DNA of 64,000 bases from a virus. The stretch is from the IMG/VR virus record IMGVR_UViG_3300010885_031189, positions 1 to 64,000 of that record; one strand, written 5' to 3'. The notes beneath the pieces are model-generated. The model was not told the origin of the DNA. It was given only the letters and a program-made list of their open reading frames with translations, and made no database searches. How positions within the stretch are numbered: position 1 is the stretch's first letter; each line of letters opens with the position of its first letter. Below, piece by piece: positions 16,294 to 24,047 of the stretch. The position numbers were made by a program, and so were the translations under genes.

Positions 16294-16766
16294 AATACCT
16301 ATCAACTAAAGAGTATTCAAACATTGCCCCAGTAGCATATCGTCAATGGCGGGCTGATAGTCATTGCAATAAAATTCACGGATATGCACTATCATTTAAG
16401 TTTGAATTTGAATGTGATGAACTTGATGTAAGAAACTGGGCAATGGACTATGGTGGTCTTAAACCACTCAAATCCTTCCTTAAAGAACATTTTGATCATG
16501 CGTTCCTGTTAGCTCAAGATGATCCTAACTATGCTGATATCAAAAGATTAGGTGATCTAGGATTAGCCAAAATAACTGAAGTTGAAAAGACGGGATGTGA
16601 AGGCTTGGCTGATTACCTTTACAAGTATGTAAATGGAATCTTTCTTCCTGACTATGGCAAATCAGAAGCTGATAGATTGTGGTGTTGCAAAGTAGAAGTA
16701 AGAGAAACTCCTAGCAATATGGCAATGCGGATGGGACATAGAGAAGACAACGAAGAGTTGTTTTAA
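16290..16766 (+). CDS. queD: 6-carboxy-tetrahydropterin synthase (QueD family)
   Basis: A 158-residue tunnelling-fold protein expected to convert dihydroneopterin triphosphate to 6-carboxy-tetrahydropterin. Recognisable parts are ADSHCNKIHGYALSF (Cys-x3-His-Gly), WAMDYGGLKPLKSFLKEHFDHAFLL, the Glu-bearing KTGCEGLADYLYKYV, and CCKVEVRETPSNMA. The usual HGH zinc pair reads HGY here, so one ligand differs from the bacterial enzyme. The start overlaps the preceding small gene. FolE upstream and QueE downstream make the pathway assignment firm, while the exact product is inferred. Confidence 0.85.
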   Translation: MKYLSTKEYSNIAPVAYRQWRADSHCNKIHGYALSFKFEFECDELDVRNWAMDYGGLKPLKSFLKEHFDHAFLLAQDDPNYADIKRLGDLGLAKITEVEKTGCEGLADYLYKYVNGIFLPDYGKSEADRLWCCKVEVRETPSNMAMRMGHREDNEELF

Positions 16767-16767
16767 C

Positions 16768-16796
16768 TTGCATTTACTATGTAATCATGATATAAT
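16768..16796 (+). promoter_or_regulatory. Sigma-70 promoter with palindrome around -10 (mazG-queE)
   Basis: TTGCAT (16768-16773), a 17-bp spacer, TATAAT (16791-16796). The -10 box is the centre of a perfect inverted repeat TGTAATCAT-N8-ATGATTACA (16780-16805), a likely operator controlling mazG-like and queE separately from folE and queD. Confidence 0.85.
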
Positions 16797-16822
16797 ATGA
16801 TTACACCACCGTGAGGTACATA

Positions 16823-17095
16823 ATGAATAAACAAACCCAAGAAGTAATGTCAATTCTGGCAGAAGAATGTGCTGAAGTTATTCAAGCTATTTCTAAGTGC
16901 CAACGATTTGGCATTGACAATTTAAAGCCGGGTAAACCAAAAACTAACAGAGAACATCTTGAAGAAGAGATTGGTGATCTATTGGCTATGGTAGATATCC
17001 TACATGAACTAGACATTGTTTCATGGACTAACCTTGATGAGGCCAAAGAAGCTAAGATTGAAAAATTGAAGAAGTGGTCAACAATTTATGAGTAA
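16823..17095 (+). CDS. MazG-like nucleotide pyrophosphohydrolase
   Basis: A 90-residue all-helical protein. The ATG at 16823 is chosen because GTGAGGT lies five bases upstream; a GTG at 16811 is possible but would be inside that site. The signature EECAEVIQAISK ... HLEEEIGDLLAMVDIL is the E-E-x-x-E plus E-x-x-D metal-binding arrangement of the MazG/MazG-like domain, which hydrolyses (d)NTPs to monophosphates. Single-domain MazG proteins are common in phages. In this operon it may shape the nucleotide pool, perhaps removing unmodified or modified dGTP; that is inference. It overlaps queE by eight bases. Confidence 0.8.
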   Translation: MNKQTQEVMSILAEECAEVIQAISKCQRFGIDNLKPGKPKTNREHLEEEIGDLLAMVDILHELDIVSWTNLDEAKEAKIEKLKKWSTIYE

Positions 17096-17954
17096 AATTA
17101 AAGTAAGCGAACTATTTTACAGTATCCAAGGAGAAGGCCGTTTCATGGGAGTGCCAAGTGTATTCCTAAGAACTTTTGGATGCAATTTCACTTGTGGTGG
17201 ATTTGGTATGCCTCGCGGTGAATTAAGTCAAGAGCGTATCAAAGTTGCCGCATTAGATGCCTTCGGTCCATACTCTAATTACAAAGAACTACCACTTGTG
17301 AGTACAGGTTGTGACAGTTATGCATCCTGGGATCCTGCATTCAAGCATCTTAGTCCTATGCTTGACACTAACACTATTGCTGATAGCATTTGTGAAATGT
17401 TGCCCTTCAAGGAGTGGCGTGATGAACATTTAGTTATCACGGGTGGAGAACCATTATTGGGGTGGCAACGGGCTTACCCAGATTTGATTGAGCATCCAAA
17501 GATGAGTGGGCTAAATGAAATTACATTTGAGACTAATGGAACTCAGCCGTTAACTGACGAATTTACCAAGTACCTACAGACATGGAATCAACGCCAATAT
17601 CCGCATGGTCCTGGTGGAGAAATTACATTTTCAGTCAGTCCTAAACTACCCTGTAGTGGTGAGAAATGGGAAGATGCTATCTGTACTGACATTGTACGCA
17701 GTTATGAAAATATTGGATATGCTTATCTAAAATTTGTAGTTGCTACTGAAGAAGATGCACAAGATGCCTTGAAGGCTACTGCTGAATATAGAGCTGCAGG
17801 GTTTAAAGGTCCTGTTTATCTAATGCCAGTTGGGGGTACGGAAAAAGTTTACGAGATGAACAATCGTAATGTAGCATTATTTGCGATTAAGCATGGACTG
17901 AGATACAGTGATAGACTTCAAGTCCCACTCTTCAAAAATGAATGGGGTACGTAA
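17088..17954 (+). CDS. queE: 7-carboxy-7-deazaguanine synthase (radical SAM)
   Basis: A 288-residue radical SAM enzyme expected to turn 6-carboxy-tetrahydropterin into 7-carboxy-7-deazaguanine. It begins with LFYSIQGEGRFMGVPSVFLR, the QueE substrate region, then GCNFTC (Cys32, Cys36). The third cluster Cys is found only after a roughly 38-residue insertion in GCDSYASW (Cys75), equivalent to the WCDS segment of bacterial QueE. ITGGEPLLGW is the SAM-binding GGEP motif and TFETNGTQ follows. The start overlaps the mazG-like gene. Length exceeds the usual 210-250 because of the insertion. QueC, the next enzyme, is not in the window. Confidence 0.9.
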   Translation: MSKIKVSELFYSIQGEGRFMGVPSVFLRTFGCNFTCGGFGMPRGELSQERIKVAALDAFGPYSNYKELPLVSTGCDSYASWDPAFKHLSPMLDTNTIADSICEMLPFKEWRDEHLVITGGEPLLGWQRAYPDLIEHPKMSGLNEITFETNGTQPLTDEFTKYLQTWNQRQYPHGPGGEITFSVSPKLPCSGEKWEDAICTDIVRSYENIGYAYLKFVVATEEDAQDALKATAEYRAAGFKGPVYLMPVGGTEKVYEMNNRNVALFAIKHGLRYSDRLQVPLFKNEWGT

Positions 17955-17966
17955 TTTAGTCTCATC

Positions 17967-18791
17967 ATGAAGAAAATATTAATCACAGGAAACTCTGGAT
18001 ACATTGGTTCACATCTGTCCTTACTATTGAGTAACAAGTATGAAGTACATGGTCTAGATCGCAAGAAACCTCAAGTAGAAGTAGCAAAGCATCATTTGCT
18101 TGATATAAATCAACCGATTTGTATTCCTGATCAATATGATGTTGTTATTCACTTGGCGGCATTAGTCAATGTGGGTGATAGTCAACGAATACCTACTGAC
18201 TATTACACTACTAATGTATTTGGTACTGTGAGTGTATTGAAAAATGTAATTAGCAACAGTTTTATTTTTGCTAGTACTGGTGCTGCCATGCAGTGTAGTA
18301 GTGCATATGGTATTAGCAAAAGGGCTGCTGAAGATTGTGTACGAGACCTTTGTACATTGTACCATCGTCACCACACGATATTCAGATTTTACAATGTAAT
18401 AGGCAGTGACGGCTTCATGCCAACTAATCCTGATGGCCTGATGTACAATCTTATGAAGGCTCCGGAACATGGTAAGTTCACGATCTACGGCAATGACTAT
18501 AACACTCCGGATGGTACTGCCATACGAGATTATGTTCATGTCAATGAAATTTGCAATTCAATTGAACAAGCTATAGAGAATCCAAGTAATAGTGTAGAAA
18601 ACCTTGGACATGGAATTGGACACAGTGTAAAACAGATGGTTGACTTATACAAGAAAATCAATCAAGTTGATTTTGATGTTAGCTATATCGGGAGACGAGA
18701 TGGTGATTTGGAGACGAGTGTATTAGATCATCCATCACCGTACATGGTACAATCATACAACATAGAAAGACTACTTACAGTAGTAAATTAA
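17967..18791 (+). CDS. NAD-dependent sugar epimerase/dehydratase
   Basis: A 274-residue extended short-chain dehydrogenase. ITGNSGYIGSHL is the Rossmann NAD site, VIHLAALVNVGDS and FASTGAAMQCSSAYGISKRAAE carry the catalytic Ser/Thr and Tyr-x3-Lys (YGISK), and AIRDYVHVNEI is typical of GalE-like UDP-sugar 4-epimerases. It probably interconverts a nucleotide sugar. It is shorter than GalE (about 340), lacking some C-terminal substrate residues, so the sugar cannot be predicted. It follows queE by 12 bases in one operon and might feed the glycosyltransferase at 14007. Confidence 0.82.
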   Translation: MKKILITGNSGYIGSHLSLLLSNKYEVHGLDRKKPQVEVAKHHLLDINQPICIPDQYDVVIHLAALVNVGDSQRIPTDYYTTNVFGTVSVLKNVISNSFIFASTGAAMQCSSAYGISKRAAEDCVRDLCTLYHRHHTIFRFYNVIGSDGFMPTNPDGLMYNLMKAPEHGKFTIYGNDYNTPDGTAIRDYVHVNEICNSIEQAIENPSNSVENLGHGIGHSVKQMVDLYKKINQVDFDVSYIGRRDGDLETSVLDHPSPYMVQSYNIERLLTVVN

Positions 18792-18800
18792 AGGAAAATT

Positions 18801-19193
18801 ATGTTCAATAAATTAAAAAATCTTTTTTCATCAGCCAATCCTGTCTCTGATGTAGATAAAATTGTTCCTGTATTTGATGTGAGTTCAACTGAAAAGAGTC
18901 CTAAAGAAAGGGCCGAGGAATTGGGTGAACCTTACATTGCTGTGATTTCTGTTGATTTAGATCCTGATAATATTGGCAATGGTTCCTTTGAATTAGATTG
19001 GAATGATAAATTTATTGCGAATTTAGTTCGGGCAGGATATCAAGGTAAAACTGATCAGCAACTAATTGACCAGTGGTTCAATGGAATTTGTCGTAACATT
19101 ATAAACGAGACATTTGCGCAAGAGCAAGCTGATCCAGATAATAGACTAATAAACAAACGAGATTTAGGATCAGGCCGATCAGAAATAAGTTAA
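18801..19193 (+). CDS. Conserved phage protein of unknown function
   Basis: A 130-residue acidic protein after an AAGGAAA ribosome site. It begins MFNKLKNLFSS, a short amphipathic helix, and contains AVISVDLDPDNIGNGSFELDWNDKFIANLVRAGY, which from memory is a conserved core of hypotheticals in T4-like marine phages. No catalytic motif was recognised. It is the last gene before a terminator-like hairpin. Confidence 0.65.
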   Translation: MFNKLKNLFSSANPVSDVDKIVPVFDVSSTEKSPKERAEELGEPYIAVISVDLDPDNIGNGSFELDWNDKFIANLVRAGYQGKTDQQLIDQWFNGICRNIINETFAQEQADPDNRLINKRDLGSGRSEIS

Positions 19194-19202
19194 ATTTTAA
19201 GG

Positions 19203-19246
19203 GGCTGTTGTTGTAAAAATACAACAGCCTCAATTAAATTTTTTTT
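19203..19246 (+). terminator. Hairpin with downstream T-run
   Basis: GGCTGTTGT (19203-19211) pairs with ACAACAGCC (19221-19229); after ten bases comes T8. The T-run is further from the stem than in a textbook terminator, but the position at an operon end just before a promoter supports the call. Confidence 0.65.
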
Positions 19247-19249
19247 ATC

Positions 19250-19277
19250 TTGACAACCTCCACAAAGGCTGTATAAT
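19250..19277 (+). promoter_or_regulatory. Sigma-70 promoter of helicase-HNH gene
   Basis: TTGACA (19250-19255), a 16-bp spacer, TATAAT (19272-19277). It begins TTGACAACCTC, the same 11 bases as the promoter at 24019. Confidence 0.85.
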
Positions 19278-19311
19278 TAAGTCTTCACCAACCAACTGAC
19301 GGAGTAATAAC

Positions 19312-21141
19312 ATGACTCGTGAATTCTCTTGTGCATTAAAGATGGACAAAGAAGACCAAGAAATATTTTTGCATGATAATGTGATTGGAGAAGCTATAAT
19401 TTCTCTTACCACTGGCAATAAACATATGCTAGTATGTAATGCAAACACAAATGCTGGCAAAACATTTGTTATTGCTAACTATTTGGTACCTAGTTTAGTT
19501 AGGTTGAATATTCCTAATGTTAAACCCTTGCGAAACTTTATTATAATTGCACCACCAACAGAAGTGCGTGATGATATTAGGAAAACATTCAAAAGCATGA
19601 ACTACAAACAGATTGATGGTAAGACCGTCGCTGTCTATCAAGAAAAAGATTTAATTGAAGTGGCTCAAGGATTTAGCAATCTTAACGGTGACATCAACAT
19701 TCTAATTGTGACTAATGCATGGTTCAACATGAACTATGATCTTATTCATGATAATGATCATATTAAATTTGATTGCGTCATCAATGATGAATCCCATTAT
19801 GCGAACGGCGTGCCTCATGTCGTTGATATGAAAATTTCAACTGGCTCTCAAAATAATAACGCACCACTTGTAACTTTCAATAATCTTGCAAACATGAGAA
19901 AAGCCGGTGCGCTAGTAATTCAATATAGTGCTACCCCAACTGTCAGTCAACAAGGTTTTACTCATTATGGTGGACTGGCATATAAACAATTGCCGGTTAT
20001 GCCCTTCAATTACTTGAAGGCACCATTTGTGCATTTCGTATCATCAACCCTAGAGGATAGTTACAGTACAATCACTGACTGGTATAGAAATCAGGTTAAA
20101 GTTATTTCTGACTTACAAAATAAAATTACTCCTGCTACTTGGAACCTAATTTCAAAAGATAGTCCGATACGCAAGATGATGCCAGCAGTATCTATTCGTA
20201 TTGGTGCAAATTCTGCGAAGAAAGAGCGTGGTAAAACATGGGACCAGTTACAAAAAACTATTCAATCAGATTGCACTACTGAAGGGTGGGATCTAGTAGA
20301 CTTAGTAGATAATTTAGAGTATGCCGGTACTCCGGTCAAGAAAACAATAGATGCTATTGACTTGGCTAATAGTAAGGCTAACGAAAATCGTCCTGCTATG
20401 TTTATTGTCAAGAATAAGCTCCAGATGGGAGCTAATATTCCACGATTAGCAGTTACTGGAGTTGTTCGTATTCCAAGTCAAGAAATTGCCGAAAATAACT
20501 GGGTTCAGTATTATGCAAGAACAAGCCGGCTGCCATATTTCCGCAGACATGATCTGGCGCGTGACTACATTTATAATTTGCCAATCAGCTATGAACAAAA
20601 AGAGTTGATTTGCTTATTGTATGTATATATGAGTAGTGCAATCTGTATTATGTTGATTGAAAGTTCATTGCTGGATGATAAGGTGGTCGCAGCTTACAGT
20701 GAAGGAAAGAAGTCAATTACTGCAGGACTCGCGTATTTTCTAGACCATCTTAAAGATGGGCATCTTAATTCTAAGCAGTTTGGTTCTACCATAATGGCAA
20801 ATAGTAGATACAAAGATTATATCAAAGCTACATTTTGTGAGCATTGTCCGACCGGAGATAATGGTCTCGCTAAGTGCTTGATGAATCTATATGAGGCTGT
20901 CTGCTCAGACATTGAGCCAATGGAATTTGAACAATTTATGGATGTAGCATGTAATATATATGATATTGACCATAAAGATGGTAATAGGCATAACAATGAA
21001 ATCGGCAACTGGAGTCCCGGGTGTTCTAATTTTCACCGAATCAAAACATTCATCCAAGGAGATTTTCTAAACAGGTATCAGGATGGACAACTTTTGGCAA
21101 GGCTTATTCCTGGCAAAGAAATCAAGTTGACATTTGCATAA
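19312..21141 (+). CDS. SF2 helicase with C-terminal HNH nuclease domain
   Basis: A 609-residue protein after GGAG. Helicase motifs in order: I NANTNAGKTF (about 42-51), II NDESHY (about 158-163, DExH type), III SATPT (about 206-210), and VI QYYARTSRLPY (about 399-409). The C-terminal 110 residues carry CEHC and IDHKDGNRHNNEIGNW ... CSNFHRIKT, a complete HNH zinc-finger nuclease signature with catalytic His in the IDH segment. It may resemble T4 UvsW or restriction-type translocases in the motor domain, but the HNH fusion is not part of UvsW. A role in recombination, repair or attack on other DNA is inferred. Confidence 0.8.
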   Translation: MTREFSCALKMDKEDQEIFLHDNVIGEAIISLTTGNKHMLVCNANTNAGKTFVIANYLVPSLVRLNIPNVKPLRNFIIIAPPTEVRDDIRKTFKSMNYKQIDGKTVAVYQEKDLIEVAQGFSNLNGDINILIVTNAWFNMNYDLIHDNDHIKFDCVINDESHYANGVPHVVDMKISTGSQNNNAPLVTFNNLANMRKAGALVIQYSATPTVSQQGFTHYGGLAYKQLPVMPFNYLKAPFVHFVSSTLEDSYSTITDWYRNQVKVISDLQNKITPATWNLISKDSPIRKMMPAVSIRIGANSAKKERGKTWDQLQKTIQSDCTTEGWDLVDLVDNLEYAGTPVKKTIDAIDLANSKANENRPAMFIVKNKLQMGANIPRLAVTGVVRIPSQEIAENNWVQYYARTSRLPYFRRHDLARDYIYNLPISYEQKELICLLYVYMSSAICIMLIESSLLDDKVVAAYSEGKKSITAGLAYFLDHLKDGHLNSKQFGSTIMANSRYKDYIKATFCEHCPTGDNGLAKCLMNLYEAVCSDIEPMEFEQFMDVACNIYDIDHKDGNRHNNEIGNWSPGCSNFHRIKTFIQGDFLNRYQDGQLLARLIPGKEIKLTFA

Positions 21142-21155
21142 ACATCTGCTATAAT
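21127..21155 (+). promoter_or_regulatory. Perfect sigma-70 promoter giving a leaderless start
   Basis: TTGACA (21127-21132), a 17-bp spacer, TATAAT (21150-21155): full consensus. The -35 box is inside the last codons of the helicase gene. The expected start of transcription, 21162, is the A of the RNase H ATG. Confidence 0.88.
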
Positions 21156-21161
21156 AAGTCT

Positions 21162-22157
21162 ATGAACAAATTTCTACTCATTGACCTGGCTAACACTTTC
21201 TTCAGGGCTAGACATTCGGCTCATAGAGCTTCAAGCTCTGAAGAACGAGTGGCTTTCGCTTTGCACGTGACTCTGAGTAGTATCAACAAATGCTGGCGGG
21301 ATCAGAAAGCGGATCATGTTATTATATGCTCGGAGGGAAAATCGTGGCGCAAAGCTTTCTATCCCCCATATAAAGCGAATCGTGCTGTAGATAGAGCCGC
21401 TGCAACTGAATCAGAACAGGCGGAAGATAAACTTTTTTGGGAAGCGTTTGACCATATGAAAACCTTCTTAACTGAGCGTAGCAACTGCACAGTATTGCAA
21501 CACGCCCAACTAGAAGCGGATGATCTTGTCGCAGGGTGGATTCAATCGCACCCTGCCGATTCGCATGTCATTGTCAGCAGTGATACTGACTTCTATCAGC
21601 TACTTGCGCCAAATGTCAAACAGTATAACGGTATCGCAGATGAACTGCATACCCTTGAGGGAATCTTGGATCGTAAAGGTAAACTAGTCATTGACAAGAA
21701 GACAAAAGAACCTAAGAAGATTCCGGATCCTAAATGGATCCTGTGGGAAAAATGTGTGCGTGGCGATCCAACGGATAATATCTTTAGTGCATATCCGGGC
21801 GTGAGGACTAAGGGCAGCAAAAATAAAGTAGGGCTTGAAGAGGCCTTTGCCGATAGAGACAAGCGCGGATATTTTTGGAACAATCTCATGCTACAGCATT
21901 GGACAGACCATGATGGGAAAGAACACAAAGTGTTAGACGATTACCGTCGCAATGTTACTCTAGTAGACCTGTCTGCTCAACCTGATGAAATAAAAGCTAT
22001 TCTAGCAGAGTGCATATCCACTAATAGTGTAGCTAAGAAGAAACCAATGGTAGGTGCACAATTCCTAAAGTTTTGTGGAAAATTTGATCTAGTGAAGGCT
22101 AGTGAGCAGGCTGAAGCATACGCCAGTTGGCTAGGTGCTTCGTATAATTGTAAATGA
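21162..22157 (+). CDS. rnh: RNase H / 5'-3' exonuclease (FEN1 family)
   Basis: A 331-residue nuclease of the PIN/FEN family, like T4 RNase H (305 residues), which removes RNA primers from the lagging strand. Metal-binding acidic residues are seen in FLLIDLANTFFRA (first Asp), AQLEADDLVAGWI, VSSDTDFYQLL and KCVRGDPTDNIFSAYPGV, the last being the helix-three-turn-helix DNA site; WRKAFYPPYKANR is the usual basic Tyr-containing segment. The mRNA is probably leaderless. Its stop is seven bases before the next gene. Assignment to RNase H rather than another FEN-type exonuclease rests on the T4-like setting. Confidence 0.82.
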   Translation: MNKFLLIDLANTFFRARHSAHRASSSEERVAFALHVTLSSINKCWRDQKADHVIICSEGKSWRKAFYPPYKANRAVDRAAATESEQAEDKLFWEAFDHMKTFLTERSNCTVLQHAQLEADDLVAGWIQSHPADSHVIVSSDTDFYQLLAPNVKQYNGIADELHTLEGILDRKGKLVIDKKTKEPKKIPDPKWILWEKCVRGDPTDNIFSAYPGVRTKGSKNKVGLEEAFADRDKRGYFWNNLMLQHWTDHDGKEHKVLDDYRRNVTLVDLSAQPDEIKAILAECISTNSVAKKKPMVGAQFLKFCGKFDLVKASEQAEAYASWLGASYNCK

Positions 22158-22164
22158 GAAAAAT

Positions 22165-22620
22165 ATGTTGAAAGCAAGACCAGTTGTTACCAATAAGTTT
22201 TGGGTCGTAGAGAGCGATGGTAGGCAAGTTGCTACTATTCAAGCAGCCGAAGACGGGGTCGTATTGGTAGAAGGAGAACATCGTGAGAAGTTTGCCACCC
22301 TCAAACTTTTACGTTCCAAGTATAACATCAGTTTAGTACAGACTCCTGTGAAACCTGTTTCACCGGTCTATGAACATGCAGTTCATGACTATCCATGTGA
22401 TACTGCACCATTCAATCCAATATTTAATATTCAACAGAAACTTCCGTTGTACACTAAGAGTGCCAAGAGTAAGAGTTATTACTGTGCTGGATATTACTTG
22501 ATTAAGTATGATGCTGAATGGAAGATTGAATTTTGTCCAAAAAGAATTTTGCTTATTCGGCATCCTCGTAAGGGACCTTACCATAGTATAGAAGAAGCCC
22601 AATCAGCGGCTACTAAATAG
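22165..22620 (+). CDS. Conserved phage protein of unknown function
   Basis: A 151-residue basic protein; the ATG at 22165 is chosen over a GTG at 22135 because the latter overlaps the RNase H gene. It contains ARPVVTNKFWVVESDG, an inner FNPIFNIQQKLPLYTKSAKSKSYYCAGYYLIKY and a Tyr/Arg-rich end. From memory it matches hypothetical proteins found next to replication genes in T4-like marine phages. The many aromatic and basic residues would suit nucleic acid binding, which is a guess. Confidence 0.65.
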   Translation: MLKARPVVTNKFWVVESDGRQVATIQAAEDGVVLVEGEHREKFATLKLLRSKYNISLVQTPVKPVSPVYEHAVHDYPCDTAPFNPIFNIQQKLPLYTKSAKSKSYYCAGYYLIKYDAEWKIEFCPKRILLIRHPRKGPYHSIEEAQSAATK

Positions 22621-22648
22621 TAGACATATTGAAGATTCAAGGGATAAC

Positions 22649-22948
22649 ATGAGCCGACCTAAGCCAGTGGTGATACTAGAACACCTAAATAAAACAAACT
22701 ATAAATGCGATCAAGTCCTAAGCAGTGAGGGAGTATGGGCCGTATACTATGATAACAAGCCCATCAATTTAAAGGCCCAAAATATCTTAGTAAGCTATCC
22801 TGGCGCAAAATATCGCAAAGTTAGTTTTTCTAATCCTGGTCATTCTATTAACTTAGCTAAGAAACTGAATACTCAATTCAAAACGGATAAATTCACAGTA
22901 GTGTTATTGTCACAAGGACATACGGTTTATTCTGCAAAATCACAGTGA
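22649..22948 (+). CDS. Conserved small phage protein of unknown function
   Basis: A 99-residue basic protein starting MSRPKPVVILEHLNK, with GVWAVYYDNKPINLK and YPGAKYRKVSFSNPGHSINLAKKLN. Predicted mixed alpha/beta with no membrane segment. It resembles conserved hypotheticals of marine T4-like phages (from memory). It is in the same operon as RNase H and the two genes on either side. Confidence 0.65.
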   Translation: MSRPKPVVILEHLNKTNYKCDQVLSSEGVWAVYYDNKPINLKAQNILVSYPGAKYRKVSFSNPGHSINLAKKLNTQFKTDKFTVVLLSQGHTVYSAKSQ

Positions 22949-22957
22949 TAGTTAACT

Positions 22958-23329
22958 GTGACTCAGCTTGAATGGACTCGTAGATTATTGAATGTATCAC
23001 CTCAGGTAAATGATGATAGAACGGCTGCGGCACATTACAGAATAAATTGGTGGTATAATCCTACTAATAAGAACAGTATGCGTCTTACTAGAGAGGGCTT
23101 CCAATTTGCCTCCTTTACGGTCAAAATACAGCACTATTCTCATACTTTAGGTGAAGAAATACTACCAAAAACACTCCTGCAGTTAGAGAAATCATTGCAG
23201 TATCCATACTACATCAAAACTTATAAAGAGTTACTTGTATTTGATGAAGCTACATCTTTTACATTAATATTATATAATAACAATTTGCAGCAGTATCTAG
23301 ACAATATACAAAAATTTAATAGTGTCTAG
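22958..23329 (+). CDS. Unknown small protein, GTG start
   Basis: A 123-residue protein starting at GTG 22958, ten bases after the preceding stop; no ATG lies near. It contains EWTRRLLNVSP and INWWYNPTNKNSMRLTREGF and ends in a Leu/Gln/Asn-rich segment. No family was recognised. Spacing to its neighbours suggests it is the last gene of the RNase H operon. Confidence 0.6.
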   Translation: MTQLEWTRRLLNVSPQVNDDRTAAAHYRINWWYNPTNKNSMRLTREGFQFASFTVKIQHYSHTLGEEILPKTLLQLEKSLQYPYYIKTYKELLVFDEATSFTLILYNNNLQQYLDNIQKFNSV

Positions 23330-23334
23330 AAAAA

Positions 23335-23363
23335 GATAAATAATAATGTATTCACTGAATACA
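23335..23363 (+). promoter_or_regulatory. GATAAATA element and short palindrome
   Basis: GATAAATA (23335-23342) matches the late-promoter core and is followed at once by TGTATTC-ACT-GAATACA (23347-23363). No sigma-70 promoter is obvious here, so this pair may control the two following genes. Confidence 0.45.
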
Positions 23364-23386
23364 AACACACACACAAGGAAAATAAA

Positions 23387-23683
23387 ATGTTTACAAACTA
23401 TCCGCAAGATATTACATCTTGCTTAACTCCTGACGCATTTATTAATGTGTTACAAACTATCAAACGTAATTTAACTGATAAGATCATTACTGATCCTATA
23501 CTTAACAAAGCAGCGCATGAGTATATTACTGCGCAGACTGAGTTTGCTAAAATATTGACCCGTAACTTCACTGAACTCAGCAAATACACTATTGATTCCT
23601 GTACCAAGAAAGTATTTACAGTTGCGGAAACAACATCAAAAACAAAAGCTCCTAAAGCAAGAGCATACTCAGACGAAGAATAA
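23387..23683 (+). CDS. Unknown helical protein
   Basis: A 98-residue protein with AAGGAAA before the ATG. It is almost entirely helical up to residue 80 (ITAQTEFAKILTRNFTELSKYTIDSC) with a Lys/Ala-rich, then acidic tail ending YSDEE. The helical pattern recalls phasin-like proteins, but this is too weak to name it. It is followed 11 bases later by another conserved gene and then by a strong terminator. Confidence 0.6.
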   Translation: MFTNYPQDITSCLTPDAFINVLQTIKRNLTDKIITDPILNKAAHEYITAQTEFAKILTRNFTELSKYTIDSCTKKVFTVAETTSKTKAPKARAYSDEE

Positions 23684-23694
23684 TAGGATACAAT

Positions 23695-23970
23695 ATGACA
23701 AACTTTAAAACACCATCAATCCCTGAAGTAAAATTTAACAAGAACGGTTACGAACTACGAACAGACATCCTGGCAATGGCTAAGGATATGGTTAGCTCAG
23801 ACTATCAATATAAGTTTCAAGGTTGGGAACTCAGTGCGCAACGTGATGAGAAAACAGGGCAACTTGTTACCACTGTCGGTATGCCTGAATTTCCCGGACT
23901 AGATAAAGTACTAGAAACGGCAGAGAAGATGTATGCATTCGTTAACGCATCTGCCCCAAAGAAGTATTAA
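23695..23970 (+). CDS. Conserved small phage protein of unknown function
   Basis: A 91-residue protein with IPEVKFNKNGYELRTDILAMAKDMV and VLETAEKMYAFVN near the two ends. From memory this is a widespread hypothetical in T4-like cyanophages and related phages. Predicted helical. No function is known to me. It ends the operon before the 23991 terminator. Confidence 0.7.
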   Translation: MTNFKTPSIPEVKFNKNGYELRTDILAMAKDMVSSDYQYKFQGWELSAQRDEKTGQLVTTVGMPEFPGLDKVLETAEKMYAFVNASAPKKY

Positions 23971-23990
23971 TCCAATTTGCTCTACAATGA

Positions 23991-24013
23991 CCCCGATCAG
24001 ATCGGGGTTTTTT
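23991..24013 (+). terminator. Strong rho-independent terminator
   Basis: CCCCGAT (23991-23997), a 3-base loop, ATCGGGG (24001-24007), then T6. Textbook structure 20 bases after the preceding stop. Confidence 0.92.
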
Positions 24014-24018
24014 ACGGC

Positions 24019-24047
24019 TTGACAACCTCATCTACTTGTGCTATACT
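24019..24047 (+). promoter_or_regulatory. Sigma-70 promoter of small-gene operon
   Basis: TTGACA (24019-24024), a 17-bp spacer, TATACT (24042-24047), right after the terminator. It shares TTGACAACCTC with the 19250 promoter. Confidence 0.85.

Noticed and set aside
23387-23683. Phasin family assignment
   Set aside because: Only a general helical pattern agrees; no specific motif supports it.
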